Shown here: in pieces, positions 49,561 to 61,729 of the stretch
How the letters are laid out: each line of letters opens with the position of its first letter
How positions within the stretch are numbered: the stretch's first letter is position 1
Assembly: GCA_027186245.1 (NCBI GenBank)
Contig: CP114481.1
Location: 40,641,501-40,705,500 of the forward strand
Length of the DNA stretch: 64,000 nucleotides
Origin: Coriaria nepalensis
Taxonomy: Eukaryota > Streptophyta > Magnoliopsida > Cucurbitales > Coriariaceae
Reading direction: 5' to 3'
Made by a program: the position numbers and the translations under genes
The notes under the pieces: generated by a model
The model's database searches: none
What the model was told of the DNA's origin: nothing
What the model saw: only the letters and a program-made list of their open reading frames with translations

Positions 49561-52500
49561 ATTTCAAGTCAATAACTTATTTCAAAGCAAGTCGAACGAA
49601 TTCTAGTTTTGCATTACGCACACAACTTTTGTGCATAACTTGCAAATGATCATTGCAAGGAAAGTGTGGATTCGTTTAACCTCAAAATCATTTCAATGAG
49701 TCATTTCAAGTCAATAACTTATGTCAAAGCAATTCGAACGAATTCTAGTTTTCCAGTACAGACACAACTTTTGTGCATAACTTGCAAATGATCATTGCAA
49801 GGAAAGTGTGCATTCGTTTAACCTTAAAATCATTTCAATGAGTTATTTCAAGTAAATAACTTATTTCAAAGCAAGTCAAACGAATTCTAGTTTTGCACTA
49901 CAGACACAACTTTTTTGCATAACTTGCAAATGATCATTGCAAGGAAAGTGTGCATTCGTTTAACCTTAAAATCATTTCGATGAGTCATTTCAAGTCAATA
50001 ACTTATTTCGGAGGAAGTCGAACGAATTCTAGTTTTGCACTACAGACGCAAGTTTTGTGGATAACATGCAAATGATCATTGCAAGGAAAGTGTGCATTCG
50101 TTTATCCTTAAAATCATTTCAATGAGGCATTTCAAGTCAATCACTTATTTCAAAGCAATTCGAACGAATTCTATTTTTGCACTACAAACACAAGTTTTGT
50201 GCATAACATGCAAATGATCATTGCAAGGAAAGTGTGCATTGGTTTAACCTTAAAATCATTTCAATGAGTCATTTCAAGTCAATAACTTATGTCAAAGCAA
50301 GTCGAACGAATTCTAGTTTTGCACTACACACACAACTTTTGTGCATAACATGCAAATGATCATTGCAAGGAAAGTGTGCATTGGTTTAACCTTAAAATCA
50401 TTTCAATGAGTCATTTCAAGTCAATAACTTATGTCAAAGCAAGTCGAACGAATTCTAGTTTTGCACTACACACACAACTTTTGTGCATAACATGCAAATG
50501 ATCATTGCAAGGAAAGTGTGCATTCGTTTAACCTTAAAATCATTTCAATGAGTCATTTCGAGTCAATAACTTATGCCAAAGCAAGTCGAACGAATTCTAG
50601 TTTTCCAGTACAGACGCAACTTTTGTGCATAACTTGCAAATGATCATTGCAAGCAAAGTGTGCATTCGTTTATCCTTAAAATCATTTCAATCTGTCATTT
50701 CAAGTCAATAACTTCTTTCAAAGCAATTCGAACGAATTCTAGTTTTGCACTACAGACACAACTTTTGTGCATAACTTGCGAATGATCATTGCAAGGAAAG
50801 TGTGCATTCGTTTAACCTTAAAATCATTTCAATGAGTCATTGCAAGTCAATAACTTATTTCAAAGCAAGTCGAACGAATTCAACTTGTGCACTACAGACA
50901 CAAGTTTTGTGCATAACATGCAAATGATCATTGCAAGGAAAGTGTGCATTCGTTTATCCTTAAAATCATTTCAATGAGTCATTTCAAGTCAATAACTTAT
51001 TTCAAAGCAAGTCGAACGAATTCAACTTTTGCACTACAGACACAAGTTTTGTGCATAACATGCAAATGATCATTGCAAGGAAAGTGTGCACTCGTTTATC
51101 CTTAAAATCATTTCAATGAGGCATTTCAAGTCAATCACTTATTTCAAAGCAATTCGAACGAATTCTATTTTTGCACTACAAACACAAGTTTTGTGCATAA
51201 CTTCCAAATGATCATTGCAAGGAAAGTGTGCATTCGTTTAAAATTAAAATCATTTCAATGAGTCATTTCAAGTCAATAACTTACTCCAAAGCAAGTCGAA
51301 CGAATTCTAGTTTTGCACTACAGACACAACTTTTGTGCATAACTTGCAAATGATCATTGCAAGGAAAGTGTGCATTCGTTTATCCTTAAAATCATTTCAA
51401 TCAGTCATTTCAAGTCAATAACTTATTTCAAAGCAATTCGAACGAATTCTAGTTTTGCACTACAGACACAACTTTTGTGCATAACTTGCGAATGATCATT
51501 GCAAGGAAAGTGTGCATTCGTTTAACCTTAAAATCATTTCAATGAGTCATTTCAAGTCAATAACTTATTTCAAAGCAAGTCGAACGAATTCAAGTTTTGC
51601 ACTACAGACGCAAGTTTTGTGCATAACATGCAAATGATCATTGCAAGGAAAGTGTGCATTCGTTTATCCTTAAAATCATTTCAATGAGGCATTTCAAGTC
51701 AATCACTTATTTCAAAGCAATTCGAACGAATTCTATTTTTGCACTACAAACACAAGTTTTGTGCATAACTTCCAAATGATCATTGCAAGGAAAGTGTGCA
51801 TTCGTTTAAAATTAAAATCATTTCAATGAGTCATTTGAAGTCAATAACTTACTCCAAAGCAAGTCGAACGAATTCTAGTTTTGCACTACACACACAACTT
51901 TTGTGCATAACTTGCGAATGATCATTGCAAGGAAAGTGTGCATTCGTTTAACCTTAAAATCATTTCAATGAGTCATTTCAAGTCAATAACTTATTTCAAA
52001 GCAAGTCGAACGAATTCATGTTTTGCACTACAGACACAAGTTTTGTGCATAACATGCAAATGATCATTGCAAGGAAAGTGTGCATTGGTTTAACCTTAAA
52101 ATCATTTCAATGACTCATTACAAGTCAATAAGTTATGTCAAAGCAAGTCGAACGAATTCTAGTTTTCCAGTACAGACGCAACTTTTGTGCATAACTTGCA
52201 AATGATCATTGCAAGCAAAGTGTGCATTCGTTTATCCTTAAAATCATTTCAATCAGTCATTTCAAGTCAATAACTTCTTTCAAAGCAATTCGAACGAATT
52301 CTAGTTTTGGCACTACAGACACAACTTTTGTGCATAACTTGCGAATGATCATTGCAAGGAAAGTGTGCATTCGTTTAACCTTAAAATCATTTCAATGAGT
52401 CATTTCAAGTCAATAACTTATTTCAAAGCAAGTCGAACGAATTCAACTTTTGCACTACAGACACAAGTTTTGTGCATAACATGCAAATGATCATTGCAAG

Positions 52501-53200
52501 GAAAGTGTGCATTCGTTTATCCTTAAAATCATTTCAATGAGTCATTTCAAGTCAATAACTTATTTCAAAGCAAGTCGAACGAATTCAAGTTTTGCACTAC
52601 AGACACAAGTTTTGTGCATAACATGCAAATGATCATTGCAAGGAAAGTGTGCATTCGTTTATCCTTAAAATCATTTCAATGAGGCATTTCAAGTCAATCA
52701 CTTATTTCAAAGCAATTCGAACGAATTCTATTTTTGCACTACAAACACAAGTTTTGTGCATAACTTCCAAATGATCATTGCAAGGAAAGTGTGCAGTCGT
52801 TTAACCTTAAAATCATTTCAATGAGTCATTTCAAGTCAATAACTTATATCAAAGCAAGTCGAACGAATTCTAGTTTTGCACTACACACACAACTTTTGTG
52901 CATAACATGCAAATGATCATTGCAAGGAAAGTGTGCATTCGTTTTTCCTTAAAATCATTTCAATGAGGCATTTCAAGTCAATCACTTATTTCAAAGCAAT
53001 TCGAAAGAATTCTATTTTTGCACTACAAACACAAGTTTTGTGCATAACTTCCAAATGATCATTGCAAGGAAAGTGTGCATTCGTTTAAAATTAAAATCAT
53101 TTCAATGAGTCATTTCAAGTCAATAACTTACTCCAAAGCAAGTCGAACGAATTCTAGTTTTGCACTACAGACACAACTTTTGTGCATAACTTGCGAATGA
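49560..53200. repeat. Long-range duplicated block, right copy (143-monomer offset)
   Basis: Partner of 29,250-33,000. Its first part (49,560-50,705) also matches 46,720-47,865 at 2,840 bp (20 monomers), so it has at least two relatives in the window. A private GTGGATAACATG occurs near 50,057. The inserted G at 52,309 marks the monomer shared with 32,001. Confidence 0.7.
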
Positions 53201-56200
53201 TCATTGCAAGGAAAGTGTGCATTCGTTTAACCTTAAAATCATTTCAATGAGTCATTTCAAGTCAATAACTTATATCAAAGCAAGTCGAACGAATTCTAGT
53301 TTTGCACTACACACACAACTTTTGTGCATAACTTGCAAATGATCATTGCAAGGAAAGTGTGCATTCGTTTAACCTCAAAATCATTTCCATGAGTCATTTC
53401 ATGTCAATAACTTATGTCAAAGCAATTCGAACGAATTCTAGTTTTCCAGTACAGACACAACTTTTGTGCTTAACTTGCAAATGATCATTGCAAGGAAAGT
53501 GTGCATTCGTTTAACCTTAAAATCATTTCAATGAGTTATTTCAAGTAAATAACTTATTTCAAAGCAAGTCAAACGAATTCTAGTTTTGCACTACAGACAC
53601 AACTTTTGTGCATAACTTGCAAATGATCATTGCAAGGAAAGTGTGCATTCGTTTATCCTTAAAATCATTTCAATGAGTCATTTCAAGTCAATAACTTATT
53701 TCAAAGCAAGTCGAACGAATTCATGTTTTGCACTACAGACACAAGTTTTGTGCATAACATGCAAATGATCATTGCAAGGAAAGTGTGCATTGGTTTAACA
53801 TTAAAATCATTTCTATGAGTCATTTCAAGTCAATAACTTATGTCAAAGCAAGTCGAACGAATTCTAGTTTTGCACTACACACACAACTTTTGTGCATAAC
53901 ATGCAAATGATCATTGCAAGGAAAGTGTGCATTCGTTTAACCTTAAAATCATTTCAATGAGTCATTTCGAGTCAATAACTTATGTCAAAGCAAGTCGAAC
54001 GAATTCTAGTTTTCCAGTACAGACGCAACTTTTGTGCATAACTTGCAAATGATCATTGCAAGCAAAGTGTGCATTCGTTTATCGTTAAAATCATTTCAAT
54101 CAGTCATTTCAAGTCAATAACTTCTTTCAAAGCAATTCGAACGAATTCTAGTTTTGCACTACAGACACAACTTTTGTGCATAACTTGCGAATGATCATTG
54201 CAAGGAAAGTGTGCATTCGTTTTACCTTAAAATCATTTCAATGAGTCATTTCAAGTCAATAACTTATTTCAAAGCAAGTCGAACGAATTCAACTTTCGCA
54301 CTACAGACACAAGTTTTGTGCATAACATGCAAATGATCATTGCAAGGAAAGTGTGCATTCGTTTATCCTTAAAATCATTTCAATGAGTCATTTCAAGTCA
54401 ATAACTTATTTCAAAGCAAGTCGAACGAATTCAAGTTTTGCACTACAGACACAAGTTTTGTGCATAACATGCAAATGATCATTGCAAGGAAAGTGTGCAT
54501 TCGTTTATCCTTAAAATCATTTCAATGAGGCATTTCAAGGCAATCACTTATTTCAAAGCAATTCGAACGAATTCTATTTTTGCACTACAAACACAAGTTT
54601 TGTGCATAACATGCAAATGATCATTGCAAGGAGAGTGTGCATTCGTTTATCCTTAAAATCATTTCAATGAGGCATTTCAAGTCAATCACTTATTTCAAAG
54701 CAATTCGAACGAATTCTATTTTTGCACTACAGACACAAGTTTTGTGCTTAACATGCAAATGATCATTGCAAGGAAAGTGTGCATTCGTTTAACCTTAAAA
54801 TGATTTCAATGAGTCATTTCAAGTCAATAACTTATATCAAAGCAAGTCGAACGAATTCTAGTTTTGCACTACACACACAACTTTTGTGCATAACTTGCAA
54901 ATGATCATTGCAAGGAAAGTGTGCATTTGTTTAACCTTAAAATCATTTCAATGAGTCATTTCAAGTCCATAACTTATTTCAAAGCAATTCGAACGAATTC
55001 TAGTTTGGCACTACAGACACAACTTTTGTGCATAACTTGCGAATGATCATTGCAAGGAAAGTGTGCATTCGTTTAACCTTAAAATCATTTCAATGAGTCA
55101 TTTCAAGTCTATAACTTATATCAAAGCAAGTCGAACGAATTCTAGTTTTGCACTACACACACAACTTTTGTGCATAACTTGCAAATGATCATTGCAAGCA
55201 AAGTGTGCATTCGTTTAAAATTAAAATCATTTCAATGAGTCATTTCAATTCAATAACTTATTTCAATGCGAGTCGAACGAATTCAAGTTTTGCACTACAG
55301 ACACAAGTTTAGTGCATAACATGCAAATGATCATTGCAAGGAAAGTGTGCATTCGTTTATCCTTAAAATCATTTCAATCAGTCATTTCAAGTCAATAACT
55401 TATTTCAAAGCAATTCGAACGAATTCTAGTTTTGCACTACAGACACAAGTTTTGTGCATAACATGCAAATGATCATTGCAAGGAAAGTGTGCATTCGTTT
55501 AACCTTAAAATCATTTCAATGAGTCATTTCAAGTCAATAACTTATTTCAAAGCAAGTCGAACAAATTCAAGTTTTGCACTACAGACGCAAGTTTTGTGCA
55601 TAACATGCAAATGATCATTGCAAGGAAAGTGTGCATTCGTTTATCCTTAAAATCATTTCAATGAGGCATTTCAAGTCAATCACTTATTTCAAAGCAATTC
55701 GAACGAATTCTATTTTTGCACTACAAACACAAGTTTTGTGCATAACTTCCAAATGATCATTGCAAGGAAAGTGTGCATTCGTTTAACCTTAAAATCATTT
55801 CAATGAGTCATTACAAGTCAATAAGTTATGTCAAAGCAAGTCGAACGAATTCTAGTTTTCCAGTACAGACACAACTTTTGTGCATAACTTGCAATTGATC
55901 ATTGCAAGGAAAGTGTGCATTCATTTAACCTTAAAATCATTTCAATGAGTCATTTTAAGTCAATAACTTATTTCAAAGCAAGTCGAACGAATTCTAGTTT
56001 TGCACTACATACAAAAGTTTTGTGCATAACTTCCAAATGATCATTGCAAGGAAAGTGTGCATTCGTTTAAAATTAAAATCATTTCAATGAGTCATTTCAA
56101 GTCAATAACTTACTCCAAAGCAAGTCGAACGAATTCTAGTTTTGCACTACAGACACAACTTTTGTGCATAACTTGCAAATGATCATTGCAAGGAAAGTGT

Positions 56201-56600
56201 GCATTCGTTTAACCTTAAAATCATTTCAATGAGTCATTTCAAGTCAATAACTTATATCAAAGCAAGTCGAACGAATTCTAGTTTTGCACTACACACACAA
56301 CTTTTGTGCATAACTTGCAAATGATCATTGCAAGGAAAGTGTGCATTCGTTTAACCTCAAAATCATTTCAATGAGTCATTTCAAGTCAATAACTTATGTC
56401 AAAGCAATTCGAACGAATTCTAGTTTTCCAGTACAGACACAACTTTTGTGCATAACTTGCAAATGATCATTGCAAGGAAAGTGTGCATTCGTTTAACCTT
56501 AAAATCATTTCAATGAGTTATTTCAAGTAAATAACTTATTTCAAAGCAAGTCAAACGAATTCTAGTTTTGCACTACAGACACAACTTTTGTGCATAACTT
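53201..56600. repeat. Right-domain monomers without a clear local unit
   Basis: About 24 monomers of the subtypes seen further left. The last GACGCAAC cassette lies at 54,022. Two consecutive GAGGCAT/AATCACTT monomers near 54,530 and 54,670 suggest a single-monomer duplication. A TCTATAACTTATATC / GCAAGCAAAG / TTTCAATTCAATAAC trio near 55,108-55,260 repeats the order found at 24,010-24,150 and 38,920-39,060. Confidence 0.75.
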
Positions 56601-58606
56601 GCAAATGATCATTGCAAGGAAAGTGTGCATTCGTTTAAAATTAAAATCATTTCAATGAGTCATTTCAATTCAATAACTTATTTTAAAGCGAGTCGAACGA
56701 ATTCAAGTTTTGCACTACAGACACAAGTTTTGTGCAAAACATGCAAATGATCATTGCAAGGAAAGTGTGCATTCGTTTAACCTTAAAATCATTTCAATGA
56801 GTCATTTCAAGTTAATAACTTATGTCAAAGCAAGTCGAACGAATTCTAGTTTTGCACTACACACACAACTTTTGTGCATAACTTGCAAATGATCATTGCA
56901 AGGAAAGTGTGCATTCGTTTATCCTTAAAATCATTTCAATCAGTCATTTCAAGTCAATAACTTATTTCAAAGCAATTCGAACGAATTCTAGTTTTGCACT
57001 ACAGACACAACTTTTGTGCATAACTTGCGAATGATCATTGCAAGGAAAGTGTGCATTCGTTTAACCTTAAAATCATTTCAATGAGTCATTTCAAGTCTAT
57101 AACTTATATCAAAGCAAGTCGAACGAATTCTAGTTTTGCACTACACACACAACTTTTGTGCATAACTTGCAAATGATCATTGCAAGCAAAGTGTGCATTC
57201 GTTTAAAATTAAAATCATTTCAATGAGTCATTTCAATTCAATAACTTATTTTAAAGCGAGTCGAACGAATTCAAGTTTTGCACTACAGACACAAGTTTTG
57301 TGCAAAACATGCAAATGATCATTGCAAGGAAAGTGTGCATTCGTTTAACCTTAAAATCATTTCAATGAGTCATTTCAAGTTAATAACTTATGTCAAAGCA
57401 AGTCGAACGAATTCTAGTTTTGCACTACACACACAACTTTTGTGCATAACTTGCAAATGATCATTGCAAGGAAAGTGTGCATTCGTTTATCCTTAAAATC
57501 ATTTCAATCAGTCATTTCAAGTCAATAACTTATTTCAAAGCAATTCGAACGAATTCTAGTTTTGCACTACAGACACAACTTTTGTGCATAACTTGCAAAT
57601 GATCATTGCAAGCAAAGTGTGCATTCGTTTAAAATTAAAATCATTTCAATGAGTCATTTCAATTCAATAACTTATTTTAAAGCGAGTCGAACGAATTCTA
57701 TTTTTGCACTACAGACACAAGTTTTGTGCATAACATGCAAATGATCATCGCAAGGAAAGTGTGCATTCGTTTATCCTTAAAATCATTTCAATGAGGCATT
57801 TCAAGTCAATCACTTATTTCAAAGCAATTCGAACGAATTCTATTTTTGCACTACAAACACAAGTTTTGTGCATAACTTCCAAATGATCATTGCAAGGAAA
57901 GTGTGTATTCGTTTAAAATTAAAATCATTTCAATGAGTCATTTCAAGTCAATAACTTACTCCAAAGCAAGTCGAACGAATTCTAGTTTTGCACTACAGAC
58001 ACAACTTTTGTGCATAACTTGCAAATGATCATTGCAAGGAAAGTGTGCATTCGTTTATCCTTAAAATCATTTCAATCAGTCATTTCAAGTCAATAACTTA
58101 TTTCAAAGCAATTCGAACGAATTCTAGTTTTGCACTACAGACACAACTTTTGTGCATAACTTGCGAATGATCATTGCAAGGAAAGTGTGCATTCGTTTAA
58201 CCTTAAAATCATTTCAATGAGTCATTTCAAGTCTATAACTTATATCAAAGCAAGTCGAACGAATTCTAGTTTTGCACTACACACACAACTTTTGTGCATA
58301 ACTTGCAAATGATCATTGCAAGCAAAGTGTGCATTCGTTTAAAATTAAAATCATTTCAATGAGTCATTTCAATTCAATAACTTATTTTAAAGCGAGTCGA
58401 ACGAATTCAAGTTTTGCACTACAGACACAAGTTTTGTGCAAAACATGCAAATGATCATTGCAAGGAAAGTGTGCATTCGTTTAACCTTAAAATCATTTCA
58501 ATGAGTCATTTCAAGTTAATAACTTATGTCAAAGCAAGTCGAACGAATTCTAGTTATCCAGTACAGACACAACTTTTGTGCATAACTTGCAAATGATCAT
58601 TGCAAG
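56600..58606. repeat. Repeat of 3-4 monomer units with TTTCAATTCAATAAC and GTGCAAAAC
   Basis: The TTCAATTCAATAACTTATTTTAAAGCGAG monomer type (start TTCAATTCAATAAC) occurs near 56,665, 57,233, 57,659 and 58,369, spaced by 4, 3 and 5 monomers. Three of its copies are followed by TTTTGTGCAAAACATGC in place of GTGCATAAC, with TTGCACTACAG at 56,710, 57,278 and 58,414. The loss of the TAA stop there produces three nearly identical 60-codon frames that are not genes. Confidence 0.8.
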
Positions 58607-59090
58607 GAAAGTGTGCATTCGTTTACCTTAAAATCATTTCAATGAGTCATTTCAAGTCAATAACTTTTGTCAAAGCAAGTCGAACGAATTCTACTTTTCC
58701 AGTACAGACACAACTTTTGTGCATAACTTGCAAATGATCATTGCAAGGAAAGTGTGCATTTGTTTAACCTTAAAATCATTTCAATGAGTCATTTCAAGTC
58801 CATAACTTATTTCAAAGCAAGTCGAACGAATTCATGTTTTGCACTACAAACACAACTTTTGTGCATAACTTGCAAATGATCATTGCAAGGAAAGTGTGCA
58901 TTCGTTTAACCTTAAAATCATTTCAATGAGTGATTTCAAGTCAATAACTTACGTCAAAGCAAGTCGAACGAATTCTAGTTTTGCACTACACACACAACTT
59001 TTGTGCATAACTTGCAAATGATCCTTGCAAGGAAAGTGTGCATTCGTTTAACCTCAAAATCATTTCAATGAGTCATTTCAAGTCAATAAC
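58607..59090. repeat. Monomers flanking the terminal 18-mer; one 1-bp deletion
   Basis: The monomer starting at 58,607 reads CGTTTACCTTAAAA, one A short, and is 141 bp. Its neighbours have TTTTGTCAAAG and CTACTTTTCCAG variants. This deletion compensates the insertion at 52,309, so copies at 39,653 and 59,959 sit exactly 143 x 142 bp apart. Confidence 0.75.
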
Positions 59091-61645
59091 TTATGTCAAA
59101 GCAATTCGAACGAATTCTAGTTTTCCAGTACAGACACAACTTTTGTGCATAACTTGCAAATGATCATTGCAAGGAAAGTGTGCATTCGTTTAACCTTAAA
59201 ATCATTTCAATGAGTTATTTCAAGTAAATAACTTATTTCAAAGCAAGTCAAACGAATTCTAGTTTTGCACTACAGACACAACTTTTGTGCATAACTTGCA
59301 AATGATCATTGCAACGATAGCGTGCATTCGTTTATCCTTAAAATCATTTCAATGAGTCATTTCAAGTCAATAACTTATTTCAAAGCAAGTCGAACGAATT
59401 CATGTTTTGCACTACAGACACAAGTTTTGTGCATAACATGCAAATGATCATTGCAAGGAAAGTGTGCATTCGTTTAACCTTAAAATCATTTCAATGAGTC
59501 ATTTCAAGTCAATAACTTATGTCAAAGCAAGTCGAACGAATTCTAGTTTTGAACTACACACACAACTTTTGTGCATAACATGCAAATGATCATTGCAAGG
59601 AAAGTGTCCATTCGTTTAACCTTAAAATCATTTCAATGAGTCATTCCAAGTCAATAACTTATTTCAAAGCAAGTCGAACGAATTCAACTTTTGCACTACA
59701 GACACAAGTTTTGTGCATAACATGCAAATGATCATTGCAAGGAAAGTGTGCATTCGTTTAACCTTAAAATCATTTCAATGAGTCATTTCAAGTCAATAAC
59801 TTATGTCAAAGCAAGTCGAACGAATTCTAGTTTTCCAGTACAGACATAACTTTTGTGCATAACTTGCAAATGATCATTGCAAGGAAAGTGTGCATTCGTT
59901 TAACCTTAAAATCATTTCAATGACTCATTTCAAGTCAATAACTTATTTCAAAGCAATTCGGATGAATTCTGTTTTTGCACTACAAACACAAGTTTTGTGC
60001 ATAACTTGCAAATGATCATTTCAAGAAAAGTGTGCATTCATTTAACCTTAAAATCATTTCAATCAGTCATTTCAAGTCAATATCATATTTCAAAGCAATT
60101 CAAACGAATTCTATTTTTGCACTACAAACACAACGTTTGTGCATAACTTGCAAATGATCAATGCAAGGAAAGTGTCCATTCGTTTAACCTTAAAATCATT
60201 TAAATGAGTCATTTCAAGTCAATAACTTATTTCAAAGCAAGTCGAACGAATTCAAGTTTTGCACTACAGACACAAGTTTTGTGCATAACATGCAAATGAT
60301 CATTGCAAGGAAAGTGTGCATTGGTTTAACCTTAAAATCATTTCAATGAGTCATTTCAAGTCAATAACTTATGTCAAAGCAAGTCGAACGAATTCTAGTT
60401 TTGCACTACACACACAACTTTTGTGCATAACATGCAAATGATCATTGCAAGGAAAGTGTGCATTTGTTTAACCTTAAAATCATTTCAATGAGTCATTTCA
60501 AGTCCATAACTTATTTCAAAGCAAGTCGAACGAATTCATGTTTTGCACTACAAACACAACTTTTGTGCATAACTTGCAAATGATCAATGCAAGGAAAGTG
60601 TCCATTCGTTTAACCTTAAAATCATTTAAATGAGTCATTTCAAGTCAATAACTTATTTCAAAGCAAGTCGAACGAATTCAAGTTTTGCACTACAGACACA
60701 AGTTTTGTGCATAACATGCAAATGATCATTGCAAGGAAAGTGTGCATTGGTTTAACCTTAAAATCATTTCAATGAGTCATTTCAAGTCAATAACTTATGT
60801 CAAAGCAAGTCGAACGAATTCTAGTTTTGCACTACACACACAACTTTTGTGCATAACATGCAAATGATCATTGCAAGGAAAGTGTGCATTCGTTTAACCT
60901 TAAAATCATTTCAATGAGTCATTTCAAGTCAATAACTTATTTCAAAGCAAGTCGAACGAATTCAAGTTTTGCACTACAGACGCAAGTTTTGTGCATAACA
61001 TGCAAATGATCATTGCAAGGAAAGTGTGCATTCGTTTATCCTTAAAATCATTTCAATGAGGCATTTCAAGTCAATCACTTATTTCAAAGCAATTCGAACG
61101 AATTCTGTTTTTGCACTACAAACACAAGTTTTGTGCATAACTTCCAAATGATCATTGCAAGGAAAGTGTGCATTCGTTTAACCTTAAAATCATTTCAATG
61201 AGTCATTACAAGTCAATAAGTTATGTCAAAGCAATTCGAACGAATTCAAGTTTTGCACTACAGACACAAGTTTTGTGCATAACATGCAAATGATCATTGC
61301 AAGGAAAGTGTGCATTCGTTTAACCTTAAAATCATTTCAATGAGTCATTTCAAGTCAATAACTTATTTCAAAGCAAGTCGAACGAATTCAAGTTTTGCAC
61401 TACAGACGCAAGTTTTGTGCATAACATGCAAATGATCATTGCAAGGAAAGTGTGCATTCGTTTATCCTTAAAATCATTTCAATGAGGCATTTCAAGTCAA
61501 TCACTTATTTCAAAGCAATTCGAACGAATTCTGTTTTTGCACTACAAACACAAGTTTTGTGCATAACTTCCAAATGATCATTGCAAGGAAAGTGTGCATT
61601 CGTTTAACCTTAAAATCATTTCAATGAGTCATTACAAGTCAATAA
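59090..61645. repeat. Higher-order repeat, 18 monomers (2,556 bp), copy 1
   Basis: Exactly 18 x 142 bp. CGATAGCGTGC at 59,315 returns at 61,871 and CGGATGAATTCTG at 59,959 returns at 62,515. Its middle part also matches 39,350-40,000 at 143 monomers. Nested inside are two three-monomer (426-bp) tandem duplications, 60,168-60,593 with the following copy, and 60,878-61,303 with 61,304-61,729. Confidence 0.85.
60168..61000. repeat. Three-monomer (426-bp) tandem duplication
   Basis: The trimer of a GTGTCCATTCG/TTTAAATGAG monomer, a GCATTGG monomer and a third monomer begins at 60,168 and again at 60,594. The second round keeps the first two monomers and then moves to a GACGCAAG type. The TCAATGCAAGG joint precedes both starts. 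Confidence 0.8.
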
Positions 61646-61729
61646 GTTATGTCAAAGCAATTCGAACGAATTCTAGTTTTCCAGTACAGACACAACTTTT
61701 GTGCATAACTTGCAAATGATCATTGCAAG
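60878..61729. repeat. Three-monomer (426-bp) tandem duplication
   Basis: The GACGCAAG monomer, the GAGGCAT monomer with GAATTCTGTTTTTGC, and the CATTACAAGTCAATAAG monomer occupy 60,878-61,303 and 61,304-61,729. The two copies differ near the end, where the first has GAATTCAAGTTTTGC and the second GAATTCTAGTTTTCC. The second trimer crosses the joint of the 18-mer. Confidence 0.8.
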
